NCBI RefSeq assembly: GCF_023283985.1
Contig: NZ_JAKIKU010000013.1
Coordinates: 49,511 to 113,510 of the forward strand
Source: Shewanella electrodiphila
GTDB lineage: Bacteria; Pseudomonadota; Gammaproteobacteria; Enterobacterales; Shewanellaceae
Direction of reading: 5' to 3'
DNA length: 64,000 bases
Below the pieces are notes generated by a model. The model saw nothing but the letters and a program-made list of their open reading frames with translations, was not told the DNA's origin and did not search any database. The first letter of the stretch is position 1, and every line of letters begins with the position of its first letter. Below are positions 52,275-60,569 of this stretch, piece by piece. A program made the translations under genes and the position numbers.

Positions 52275-52761
52275 TCGCTAATAATAATAAGAGTCGTGAT
52301 TTCAGCTTGAAATCCAGGTCATATAGAATTTGTAAGGAACAGACCAATTGGTCGACTCGCTTAAATAGCACTCCCTTACGCAACAGAGATAAAACCCCAT
52401 AAGGACACTACTTTAAGGATTAAAGTAGCGGCATAGGAAGCTAATTGCTTAGGATGCACTTGCGGAGGCTTGTTATCACTGGAAGGTACTTTTAAACATG
52501 GATTGTTTACTAATGTCATTGAAGACAACTAGGAAATTGATGAGTCATTGAAGACCATCTACGGAAGCTGTGGTCAGGACGGCAACAGGATTAAGAAAAA
52601 GGGTCATTGATGACCGATAACAATAAAAAATGCACGGAAAGCTCTAAAAATAAGATGGATATTGACCGGGATAGTCACATAGCAAGTATGGATACTTGGA
52701 ATAAAAATTTGGTGTGATAAACACTATTTTGCAAGGTGGCAGTTTACTGCCACCTTTTTTT
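52275..52761 (+). ncRNA. csrC: CsrB/CsrC-family regulatory RNA (CsrA antagonist)
   Basis: An approximately 490-base non-coding stretch with 17 GGA motifs by my count, many as AGGA or CGGA in hairpin loops (for instance 52336, 52402, 52416, 52435, 52563). The three related stem-loops GTCATTGAAGAC (twice) and GTCATTGATGAC are repeated around 52515-52615. It ends at a strong terminator, GGTGGCAG-TTTA-CTGCCACC with seven T (52735-52761). Such RNAs soak up the translational regulator CsrA. Its place between engB and yihI is the csrC locus of E. coli. The 5' end is estimated from a TATAAATAAGA -10 region. Confidence 0.85.
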
Positions 52762-52831
52762 ATTTCTTCTTTTCAAAAAATCTGTTATTGATTGATAATC
52801 TTCGCCTTTGTTTGGATCATATCTGACTTCA

Positions 52832-53494
52832 ATGATTAAATGCCCGTTGTGCAGTCATACTGCTGAGTTTTTTATCCAAGATAAAAAAAGAGCCTTCTAC
52901 AGCTGTCCTCAATGCCAACTGGTTTTCGCAAACCCTCAATCACATTTAATGCCAGCAGCACAGTTACAGCGCTATGGCCGTGCGAATAAAGCCGCTAAGC
53001 AAAAACAACTGGTCCAGTTTATCCAACCTTTACTTGGTCAAATTAGTGCACAGCAAGAAGGTCCATTAACAGGACTTAATTTTGGCAGAGTCTTAGACCA
53101 AGCAAGTCTTGATATAATCGAACTCGCTGGCCATCGTCTTAACCAATACGATCCTTTTATCAAATCCGATCAACAAATCTTTAATCAGCAATATGACTTC
53201 ATTTGTTGCTATCGGGTACTGGAACATTTTCAGCAACCACTCAAAGAGTGGTCATTGATCACTAATTTATTAAAAAATGGCGGCTGGTTAGCAATCAGCA
53301 CTGCATTACTCACTGACTTAGCTCATTTTTCTAAGTGGCACTTTAAAAACAATCCCACTCACGTAAGCTTTTACCAGCAACAAACTTTTGAGTATTTAGC
53401 ACAAAACAGCGAATTTAAGCTATTATTTGCAGCAAAAGAGCTCGTATTGATGCAAAAAACATCAAAGTCTGATATAAAGCGCATCCTGATTTAG
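52832..53494 (+). CDS. SAM-dependent methyltransferase with N-terminal zinc ribbon
   Basis: 220 residues. An N-terminal CPLCSHTAEFF...YSCPQCQLVF forms a four-Cys zinc ribbon. A class I methyltransferase domain follows, with a degraded glycine-rich motif I (GLNFGRVLDQASLDIIELAG lacks the usual GxGxG) and the conserved YDFICCYRVLEHFQQP and NGGWLAIST. HFSKWHFKNNPTHVSFY is typical of the group. Substrate is unknown. The ATG at 52832 is preferred over TTG 52808, as the zinc ribbon begins directly. It lies between the Csr RNA and yihI. Confidence 0.8.
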   Translation: MIKCPLCSHTAEFFIQDKKRAFYSCPQCQLVFANPQSHLMPAAQLQRYGRANKAAKQKQLVQFIQPLLGQISAQQEGPLTGLNFGRVLDQASLDIIELAGHRLNQYDPFIKSDQQIFNQQYDFICCYRVLEHFQQPLKEWSLITNLLKNGGWLAISTALLTDLAHFSKWHFKNNPTHVSFYQQQTFEYLAQNSEFKLLFAAKELVLMQKTSKSDIKRILI

Positions 53495-53550
53495 TGCAAG
53501 GTGGATGATTATCTATCTAGCCAACTTTTTACAACCACATGAGATCACTG

Positions 53551-54105
53551 ATGGCTCGTAGTAAAAAATCGCGCAAGGGCGGCGAAAACGGCCCTACACA
53601 AGCACCAAGAGTCAAAAAGGCTGATCGTAAAGTCACTGGCAGCAGAAAGAAAGATAACGGTCATAAGTCTGGCAGTCGTCACAACGAGGCCTTGATTGAG
53701 CAACAATCACCGCATGTAACGACCAGTAAAAGTAATGACCCTCGTCATGGCAGCAAGAAACCTGTGCCATTGATGGTTAAAGCAGTAGAGACAACTGCGC
53801 CAGTTGCTAAAGTTAAGCAGCCTAAACTGACTGATGAGCAGAAATTATTGAAACTTGAGGATGACCCAAGATTCAATAATTTATTAGACTTATTAGAAGA
53901 AGGTAAAGACCTTTCTGCTGATGACCAAAAATGGTTAGATAGCCAGCTTGCTAAAATGGAAGCATTAATGGAAAAACTTGGCATCTCTGATGCTGAAGAA
54001 CTTCCGGCTCAAACAGCAAGTACTAGCAAAAAACCTGCTTCTGATGATGATTTATACGAGCGCTTCGAAAGTGGTGCTGATGTATTAAAAGACTACCAGT
54101 CTTAA
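53551..54105 (+). CDS. yihI: Der GTPase-activating protein YihI
   Basis: 184 residues. A highly basic, disordered N-terminal half (MARSKKSRKGGENG, KADRKVTGSRKKDNGHKSGS) precedes an acidic helical C-terminal half (LLKLEDDPRFNNLLDLLEEG, then LSADDQKWLDSQLAKMEALM). YihI stimulates GTP hydrolysis by Der and so tunes 50S ribosome assembly. The ATG at 53551 matches homologues (MARSKK). Synteny engB-csrC-yihI-hemN is the same as in E. coli apart from inserted genes. Confidence 0.93.
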   Translation: MARSKKSRKGGENGPTQAPRVKKADRKVTGSRKKDNGHKSGSRHNEALIEQQSPHVTTSKSNDPRHGSKKPVPLMVKAVETTAPVAKVKQPKLTDEQKLLKLEDDPRFNNLLDLLEEGKDLSADDQKWLDSQLAKMEALMEKLGISDAEELPAQTASTSKKPASDDDLYERFESGADVLKDYQS

Positions 54106-54115
54106 ATCATTAATA

Positions 54116-54145
54116 AATGGCATACTCATTGGGTATGCCATTTTT
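54116..54145 (+). terminator. Terminator of yihI
   Basis: AATGGCATAC-TCATTG-GGTATGCCATT followed by TTT, 10 bases after the stop. Confidence 0.9.
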
Positions 54146-54182
54146 CTATCTGTTATTTATCTACCTAGATTAAGGATTAATT

Positions 54183-54644
54183 GTGTCTAGCCTTGTTATT
54201 GCCCTCGCCATCATCGTTATTGTGCTGTTAGCGTCTTATGCTGGTTATTTGCTATTAAAGGTCAAGAAACAACAGCAAGACGCTGTTGAAGCTAAGCAGC
54301 AACGCTTAGATGAAGCAAAAGCGAAAAAGCAGCAAATATTAGATGACATAAAATACATCGCTGCAGCAATGCTAGAGGAGCGATGTGAACCTTCTGAAGG
54401 AGTCATGCGCATTGCTAAGCTATTTGAAGCTTTATCAATGTCTGAACAGATGGCAGTAGAGTTCCCACATATCTTTGAGCATTATGACTGCATTAAAGCG
54501 CATCCAATAAAAGAAGCCCGCAAGTCACTCGAGAAACAACAACGAATGAAGTTAGATTTAGCGCGTATGAAATCAGAAGCTAAGCTAGAACAAGGGTTAA
54601 CTGAGGATGCACAGAAAATTACCCAGTTCCATTTCATTCACTAA
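54183..54644 (+). CDS. DUF2489 membrane-anchored protein
   Basis: 153 residues. One N-terminal helix (LVIALAIIVIVLLASYAGYLL) is followed by a coiled coil (KKQQQDAVEAKQQRLDEAKA) and a compact helical domain with LEERCEPSEGVMRIAKLFEA and FPHIFEHYDCIKAHPIKEAR, the DUF2489 pattern. It is an inner-membrane protein with a cytosolic domain of unknown role, conserved beside hemN/yihI in Shewanella and Vibrio. A GTG start at 54183 has AAGGA 6 bases upstream. Confidence 0.85.
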   Translation: MSSLVIALAIIVIVLLASYAGYLLLKVKKQQQDAVEAKQQRLDEAKAKKQQILDDIKYIAAAMLEERCEPSEGVMRIAKLFEALSMSEQMAVEFPHIFEHYDCIKAHPIKEARKSLEKQQRMKLDLARMKSEAKLEQGLTEDAQKITQFHFIH

Positions 54645-54672
54645 GACACAGTAATCAGCATTTAAGGTGGTC

Positions 54673-54686
54673 TTGATTATTATCAA
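54673..54686. promoter_or_regulatory. Perfect FNR/EtrA box upstream of hemN
   Basis: TTGAT-TATT-ATCAA matches the FNR consensus exactly. It lies about 205 bases before the hemN start codon, so the promoter must be some distance upstream of the gene. Confidence 0.75.
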
Positions 54687-54890
54687 CACGTTAATAACCA
54701 GGCCATTTGCTGCCCTAACCTTTCTTTCTAAGCTGTGAGCCATCCCACAATTTCACAAAACTTCACAGATTTCAGACTAAATACCGTCTTTCTAGCAACA
54801 TCAAATTTCAAATTTACAACGTAGTTCAAGGTTTTTTGTCTAAGATCGCTGCATACTTCGTCTATTGCTAATTTACTCGGAGAACGTGCC

Positions 54891-56267
54891 TTGAAGCAGC
54901 CCACACAAATAAGTTGGGATCAGTCAATGATCGAAAAATATAACTACAGTGGTCCACGCTATACGTCGTACCCTACGGCGCTAGAGTTTGACGATAGTTT
55001 CACTGAGCAAAACCTACTCTCTGCAATTGAAACCAGTAAAAGCGACAAGCTGTCTTTATATATTCACATTCCTTTCTGCGCCAAGCTTTGTTATTACTGT
55101 GGATGTAATAAAGTCATTACTCGTCATGCTCATAAAGCTGATCAGTACATCGAATACCTTGCGAGCGAAATTGTAAAACGTGCTCCTCTATTCAAAAACT
55201 ACACAGTGACTCAAATGCATTGGGGTGGCGGTACACCGACATTCTTAAACCCAGAACAAATTCTCACCTTATCTTCATTAATCAAAAATCACTTTAACTT
55301 TGCTGATGAAGGTGAATTCTCGATTGAGGTTGATCCGCGTGAAATCGAGCTAACCATGCTTGATACCTTAAAAGAAGCTGGTTTTAACCGTATTTCGATT
55401 GGTGTTCAGGACTTTAATAAGAAAGTACAAGTTGCTGTAAACCGTGAGCAAGATGAACAATTCATTTTTGACTTAATGGCAAAAGCAAAAGACATGGGCT
55501 TTGTATCGACCAATGCCGATTTAATTTACGGTTTACCACATCAAACGCCAGAAACGTTTGCTGAAACCATTAAACGTGTCATTGAGCTTTCTCCAGACCG
55601 CTTATCAATCTTTAATTACGCGCATTTACCATCGCGTTTTGCCGCTCAGCGTAAAATTAAAGATGAAGATATGGCTTCGCCACAGCAAAAGCTTGATATG
55701 TTGCATCAAACAATTGAGTCGCTTACTGGTGCAGGTTACCAATTCATTGGTATGGACCATTTTGCAAAGCCAGATGATGAGCTATCAAAGTTACAAAATG
55801 CGGGTAAATTACACCGTAACTTCCAGGGTTATACCACCCAAGAAGAGTGTGACTTACTAGGTTTAGGTGTCTCTTCAATCAGCCAAATTGGCGATTGCTA
55901 CGCACAAAACCAAAAAGACATCCGTCCTTACTATGAGTCAATTGATGAAGCAGGTCATGCCTTATGGAAAGGTTGTAGCTTAAATCGTGATGATGAAATT
56001 CGTCGTGTGGTGATTAAGCAAATGATTTGTCATTTCGATTTAGATCTGACTAAGATTGAGCAACAATTTGATATTAACTTTGAAGAATACTTTGCAGAAG
56101 ATTTAAAACTTCTACAAACTTTCATCGATGACAAACTTGTTGATATTACTGATCGCAAACTAACGATTAGCCCTACTGGTCGTTTGTTAATTCGTAATAT
56201 TTGTATGTGCTTTGACGTGTATTACCGTCAAAAGGCACGTCAACAACAGTTCTCTCGTGTGATTTAA
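54891..56267 (+). CDS. hemN: Oxygen-independent coproporphyrinogen III oxidase
   Basis: Anaerobic haem synthesis: two radical-SAM decarboxylations give protoporphyrinogen IX. 458 residues (E. coli 457). Radical-SAM cluster CAKLCYYCGCNK in IHIPFCAKLCYYCGC, SAM motif WGGGTPTFL, and KYNYSGPRYTSYPTALEF at the N-terminus. The TTG start at 54891 is backed by GGAG 8 bases upstream and by the alignment. A perfect FNR box lies in the leader. A strong terminator follows. Supplies haem when oxygen is absent, fitting the many cytochromes of such bacteria. Confidence 0.97.
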   Translation: MKQPTQISWDQSMIEKYNYSGPRYTSYPTALEFDDSFTEQNLLSAIETSKSDKLSLYIHIPFCAKLCYYCGCNKVITRHAHKADQYIEYLASEIVKRAPLFKNYTVTQMHWGGGTPTFLNPEQILTLSSLIKNHFNFADEGEFSIEVDPREIELTMLDTLKEAGFNRISIGVQDFNKKVQVAVNREQDEQFIFDLMAKAKDMGFVSTNADLIYGLPHQTPETFAETIKRVIELSPDRLSIFNYAHLPSRFAAQRKIKDEDMASPQQKLDMLHQTIESLTGAGYQFIGMDHFAKPDDELSKLQNAGKLHRNFQGYTTQEECDLLGLGVSSISQIGDCYAQNQKDIRPYYESIDEAGHALWKGCSLNRDDEIRRVVIKQMICHFDLDLTKIEQQFDINFEEYFAEDLKLLQTFIDDKLVDITDRKLTISPTGRLLIRNICMCFDVYYRQKARQQQFSRVI

Positions 56268-56296
56268 TAATTGTGGAATATTAAATTCACGATAAT

Positions 56297-56326
56297 AAAA
56301 AACCGCTGAATTTCAGCGGTTTTTTG
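56297..56326. terminator. Bidirectional terminator between hemN and add
   Basis: AAAACCGCTGAA-TTTCAGCGGTTTT with A and T runs on each side, between converging genes. Confidence 0.92.
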
Positions 56327-56363
56327 TTTTATTCATTGCTTAAAAATGGTGTTATTTGACCAT

Positions 56364-57359
56364 TTATAATTTTGAAGCGTATAAAGTTTTGCGCTCACTA
56401 TCAGACAAAAATGCCATCTCAACACCATTGCGCTGCACTTGGCTAATCTGATCATTTGACAGGTGAAGTTCAGATTTAGCGATACGATACTCATGTTGAA
56501 TATCAATGTTGCTCACACCAGGATCATCAGTATTTAAACCAATTAATACACCAGCATCTAGAAACTGATTAAATGGATGTGAAGCGTAATCAGCAACTGT
56601 AGAGGTATGTAAGTTACTGGTTGGGCATGACTCGATTCCAATAGAGTGCTTAACGAGATATTCCATCATTTTAGGATCATGTATCGCATTCACACCGTGA
56701 CCAATACGTGTAGCGCCTAATTCCTGAATAGCTTGCCACATACTCTCACTTCCAGCGGCTTCACCAGCATGAGCGGTAATTTGTAAGCCAGCATCACGTA
56801 CTCGCTTAAAGTGATCATTAAACAAGTCGCCAGGGAAACCTAGTTCGTCACCCGCTAAATCCATGCCCACCAAAGCATCTCGGTGTGCTAAAAGCCCTTC
56901 AAGCTCTAATCGACATTTCTCTTGCCCAAATGAACGAGACATAATCCCGATAAGGTTAACCTTAACAGCATGTTCTTTCATGCCAGCTTTAACCCCATCA
57001 ATAACGGCTTCTACGACGCCTTCAATCGGTAAGTTATGGTTCATTGCCATGTAATACGGGCTAAAACGTAACTCAGCATAATCTAAACCTGAAATAGCCG
57101 CATCTGCTACGTTTTCATAGGCAACACGCTTAACTGCATCCAAGTCTGCCAATACTGCGACCATCCAATCTAGCTTTTTTAAAAAAGCGACTAAGCTGTT
57201 TTCCTTGCCCTGAATTTGCACAAAAGGTGCAAGTGCTTCTAACGAGTCTGCTGGCAGCTTAATTCCATGCTGATGTCCGAGTTCCCAAATGGTTTTGACT
57301 CTAACATTGCCATCTAAATGACGGTGTAAATCAACTAATGGAATGGATGTATTGATCAT
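56364..57359 (-). CDS. add: Adenosine deaminase
   Basis: Cytosolic zinc enzyme of purine salvage that turns adenosine into inosine. 331 residues. LVDLHRHLDGNVRV provides the HxH zinc pair, ITAHAGEA the third His and the catalytic Glu, RIGHGVNA the active-site His, and LNTDDPGVS the zinc-binding Asp. AGGGG lies 7 bases before the ATG. Monocistronic. Confidence 0.95.
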   Translation of the reverse strand: MINTSIPLVDLHRHLDGNVRVKTIWELGHQHGIKLPADSLEALAPFVQIQGKENSLVAFLKKLDWMVAVLADLDAVKRVAYENVADAAISGLDYAELRFSPYYMAMNHNLPIEGVVEAVIDGVKAGMKEHAVKVNLIGIMSRSFGQEKCRLELEGLLAHRDALVGMDLAGDELGFPGDLFNDHFKRVRDAGLQITAHAGEAAGSESMWQAIQELGATRIGHGVNAIHDPKMMEYLVKHSIGIESCPTSNLHTSTVADYASHPFNQFLDAGVLIGLNTDDPGVSNIDIQHEYRIAKSELHLSNDQISQVQRNGVEMAFLSDSERKTLYASKL

Positions 57360-57596
57360 TATTAACCCCTATTAATTTTCTGAGCTAAATGTGTTTTTTG
57401 TTTTATGAACATCTAGCACTGCGAAGTTTAACATGCCCCAACAAAAAGGTGACGTTTTTATCGCCTAAACTGCATAATCAGTAACAATTATTTCCGCTGA
57501 TTCCGCTAGCGTGGTTTATGCGGAATTGGTATGTTGTTAGCTAGTCATTTAACTTGTAATTTATTCTTGTAAATTATTGTCGATAAAGGAATTCAC

Positions 57597-59432
57597 ATGC
57601 GTAAGCTCATTTTGCCTGCGATTATCATGCTCGCTATTACTGGCTGTAAAATGACCACAGGGTCAAAAGCTCAATATTATCTTGGCGACACTAAAAAAGC
57701 AGAAACTACCGTCGATAAACCGCAAGAAGTAAAAGCGGCAACTGTTGAGGATATGAGTCTAAAGACAATTATAGATAATGCATGGCAAGTTAACGTAGAT
57801 TATTCACCTCAATTGGCCTACTCATTAGGCGATGAGTCAAAAGCAGCGCTGCTTGCGGATTTATCTCCTGAAATCTTAGCTGAAAAAAACTTACGTCAAA
57901 AAGCATTATTGTCGTCTTTAAAACAGTTGGACAAAGACAAACTATCTAAAACAGATAAAATTAACGCTCAGCTTTTGCAATATCAATTGCAAAACAGTGT
58001 CGATATGTACACTTACAAAGATCATTACTTACCTATAACGGCTGAAAGTGGTTTTCATGCCTATGTCGCCTCAATGGCAAATGCTCGACTGAATACAGCA
58101 GAGGATTATCAGAACTACTTAGATAAAATGACCGCATTGCCGAAATACTTTGCTCAACAGACATTTTGGTTAAAACAAGGGCTGAGTAGTGGTATCACTC
58201 CTGCAAAAGTGACACTAAATGGATTTGAAGACAGTATCAGTGCTTATATTGTCAGTGTTGAAGACAGTGGCTATTACAAACCTTTTGCCGACTTTCCAGA
58301 CCACTTCACTGAAGCTCAAAAAGTCGACTTTGAAACCAAAGGTAAGCAAGTTATTTCACATCAAGTGCTACCCCTTTATCAACAGTTTTATGACTTTATG
58401 ACCGAAGAGTATATCCCTAACGCGCGCACTTCTATTGCCGCAAAAGATATGCCTAATGGTGACGCCTTCTACCAAAACAGAGTGGAATACTACACCACGC
58501 TTAATATGACTGCGGATGAGGTTCATCAACTTGGTTTAAAAGAGGTCGCTAGAATTCGAGCAGAAATGGAGCAAGTGATAACTGATGTAGAATTTAAAGG
58601 AACCTTCCCTGAATTTTTACATTTCTTACGCACAGATCCTAAGTTTTACCCTAAAACTGCAGAAGAGCTGCTTAAGGAAGCGGCTTATATCGCTAAAAAA
58701 GCAGACGCTATTTTGCCTCAATATTTTGCTACGCTTCCGAGAACACCTTACGGGATCAAACCCGTTCCTGCTGAAATAGCCCCGAAATACACCACCGGAC
58801 GTTATTCTGGTTCAAATCGAGATGATGAAGCAGGCTTTTACTGGGTAAATACTTATGCACTAGATAAACGCCCACTTTATGAAATGGAAGCACTCACCTT
58901 ACATGAAGCTGTACCTGGCCATCATTTACAAATTTCTCTCAATAAAGAGTTAACCGACCTACCCAACTTTAGACGCTATAGCTATATTTCAGCTTTCGGC
59001 GAAGGATGGGGGTTATATTCAGAGTATTTAGGGTTAGAAGCGGGCTTCTACCAAGATCCTTACAGTAATTTCGGCCGATTAACTTACGAAATGTGGCGTG
59101 CTGCTAGATTGGTTGTCGATACAGGCATGCATACTCAGGGCTGGAGTCGAGATAAAGCCATTGAGTTCATGGCCAGCAATACTGCATTATCAATGCACAA
59201 TGTCACCACTGAAATCGATCGCTATATTTCATGGCCTGGACAGGCACTATCATACAAGATTGGTGAGCTAACGATTAAGCGATTACGCACTAAAGCAGAA
59301 TCAGAACTTGGTGAAGATTTTGATATTCGCCTATTTCACGATGCTTTATTAGAAAATGGCTCTGTCACGATGGATATTCTCGAACAAAAAGTAGATGAGT
59401 TTATTCAAGAACAAAAATCTGCTCAATCATAA
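57597..59432 (+). CDS. DUF885-family lipoprotein, putative metallopeptidase
   Basis: 611 residues. An 18-residue signal ends in the lipobox LAITGC (Cys17), so the mature protein is a lipoprotein. The DUF885 domain covers most of the rest. LTLHEAVPGHHLQ holds the HExxxH-type metal site, AFGEGWGLYSEYLG gives the third ligand and SWPGQALSYKIGELTIKRLR is a family motif. DUF885 proteins are related to M3/M32-type peptidases and Shewanella has several. The substrate is likely peptides in the periplasm. AAGGA lies 6 bases before the ATG. Confidence 0.9.
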   Translation: MRKLILPAIIMLAITGCKMTTGSKAQYYLGDTKKAETTVDKPQEVKAATVEDMSLKTIIDNAWQVNVDYSPQLAYSLGDESKAALLADLSPEILAEKNLRQKALLSSLKQLDKDKLSKTDKINAQLLQYQLQNSVDMYTYKDHYLPITAESGFHAYVASMANARLNTAEDYQNYLDKMTALPKYFAQQTFWLKQGLSSGITPAKVTLNGFEDSISAYIVSVEDSGYYKPFADFPDHFTEAQKVDFETKGKQVISHQVLPLYQQFYDFMTEEYIPNARTSIAAKDMPNGDAFYQNRVEYYTTLNMTADEVHQLGLKEVARIRAEMEQVITDVEFKGTFPEFLHFLRTDPKFYPKTAEELLKEAAYIAKKADAILPQYFATLPRTPYGIKPVPAEIAPKYTTGRYSGSNRDDEAGFYWVNTYALDKRPLYEMEALTLHEAVPGHHLQISLNKELTDLPNFRRYSYISAFGEGWGLYSEYLGLEAGFYQDPYSNFGRLTYEMWRAARLVVDTGMHTQGWSRDKAIEFMASNTALSMHNVTTEIDRYISWPGQALSYKIGELTIKRLRTKAESELGEDFDIRLFHDALLENGSVTMDILEQKVDEFIQEQKSAQS

Positions 59433-59596
59433 ACTAATCGTTTAAAAATGTTGGCTGAATGTGTTTTCAGCCAACATTTTCAATTCAAATATCTTTGTAT
59501 TACGCTTTCGCTAAAACTGCACAAATTAGTTTGCTACACTGCTCTCATCTTCGATATATGATTTCAATTTGGTCGTTACTAATAAAGGTGAGTATT

Positions 59597-60541
59597 GTGC
59601 TTTTTTCGTCAGAACATCAACTAAACAATAATGAGCAACAGCAATTCTGGCAAACCGTCACTCAATCAACATTAACCAAAGACAGTATCTCCTTAGCATA
59701 CGCTTACATTCAACACCCTGATAACGATAAAGCCATTGTCATCAGTAGCGGACGTGTAGAAAGTTATCTTAAATATAAAGAGTTAATGTTTGATCTCTAT
59801 CAGCAGGGATACAGCCTTTACATTTTAGACCATCGGGGCCAAGGGTTATCATCAAGAACAACAATCAACCCTAATCAAGGGCATATTGATAAGTTTCAAA
59901 CCTACATTAATGACCTAAATGACTTTATTGAACAGATAGTCAAACCCAACGACCATAACGATTTATATCTTGTTGGGCACTCAATGGGCGGAACCATTGG
60001 CACTCTCTATATGGAGCAATATCCAGCGACATTTAATGCTGCGGTATTTTCAGCCCCAATGTACGGTATAAAGCTGCCATTTAACAAAGCTTTCATTCGC
60101 TCACTCGCCGCTTTGTTGGATACCTCTAGTGACAAGCAGCCAAATAAACAACCGAATTATGTTTTAGGCGGCACCGATTATCAGCCGGTAGTGTTTGAAA
60201 AAAATCATCTTACCAATAGCCCTAATCGATATCAGATGATCTTAGATGTGTTTCAACAAGATCCTGAAATACAACTGGGTTCACCAACCAATCGTTGGCT
60301 AATAGAAGCGATGGATGCTGCGGACAGAGCAATAAAAGCAGCAGCACTTAGCATTAAGCCTATTCTGGTTTTACAGGCTATGGACGATGCTATTGTAGAT
60401 AATGCGGCGCAAAATAGAGCTGAGAATAAGTACTGTCAAATTCGCAGAATCAACAATTGTCAGCATGAAGTGTTTATTGAAGCAGATGATGCTCGCAATC
60501 AAGCTTTACGAGCATTAGTGACTTTCCTTGATCAGTATTGA
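59597..60541 (+). CDS. pldB: Lysophospholipase L2
   Basis: 314 residues, alpha/beta hydrolase. ISSGRVESYLKYKELMFDLY and LDHRGQGLS match E. coli PldB. Nucleophile Ser in LVGHSMGGTIG, acid in LQAMDDAIVDN, His in NNCQHEVFIE complete the triad. It hydrolyses lysophospholipids, helping envelope lipid turnover. The GTG at 59597 follows AAGGTGAG; the frame upstream to 59459 has no supporting site and reads non-coding. Confidence 0.92.
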   Translation: MLFSSEHQLNNNEQQQFWQTVTQSTLTKDSISLAYAYIQHPDNDKAIVISSGRVESYLKYKELMFDLYQQGYSLYILDHRGQGLSSRTTINPNQGHIDKFQTYINDLNDFIEQIVKPNDHNDLYLVGHSMGGTIGTLYMEQYPATFNAAVFSAPMYGIKLPFNKAFIRSLAALLDTSSDKQPNKQPNYVLGGTDYQPVVFEKNHLTNSPNRYQMILDVFQQDPEIQLGSPTNRWLIEAMDAADRAIKAAALSIKPILVLQAMDDAIVDNAAQNRAENKYCQIRRINNCQHEVFIEADDARNQALRALVTFLDQY

Positions 60542-60569
60542 TACAGAGTCACTCCTTAATGGCTAATCT

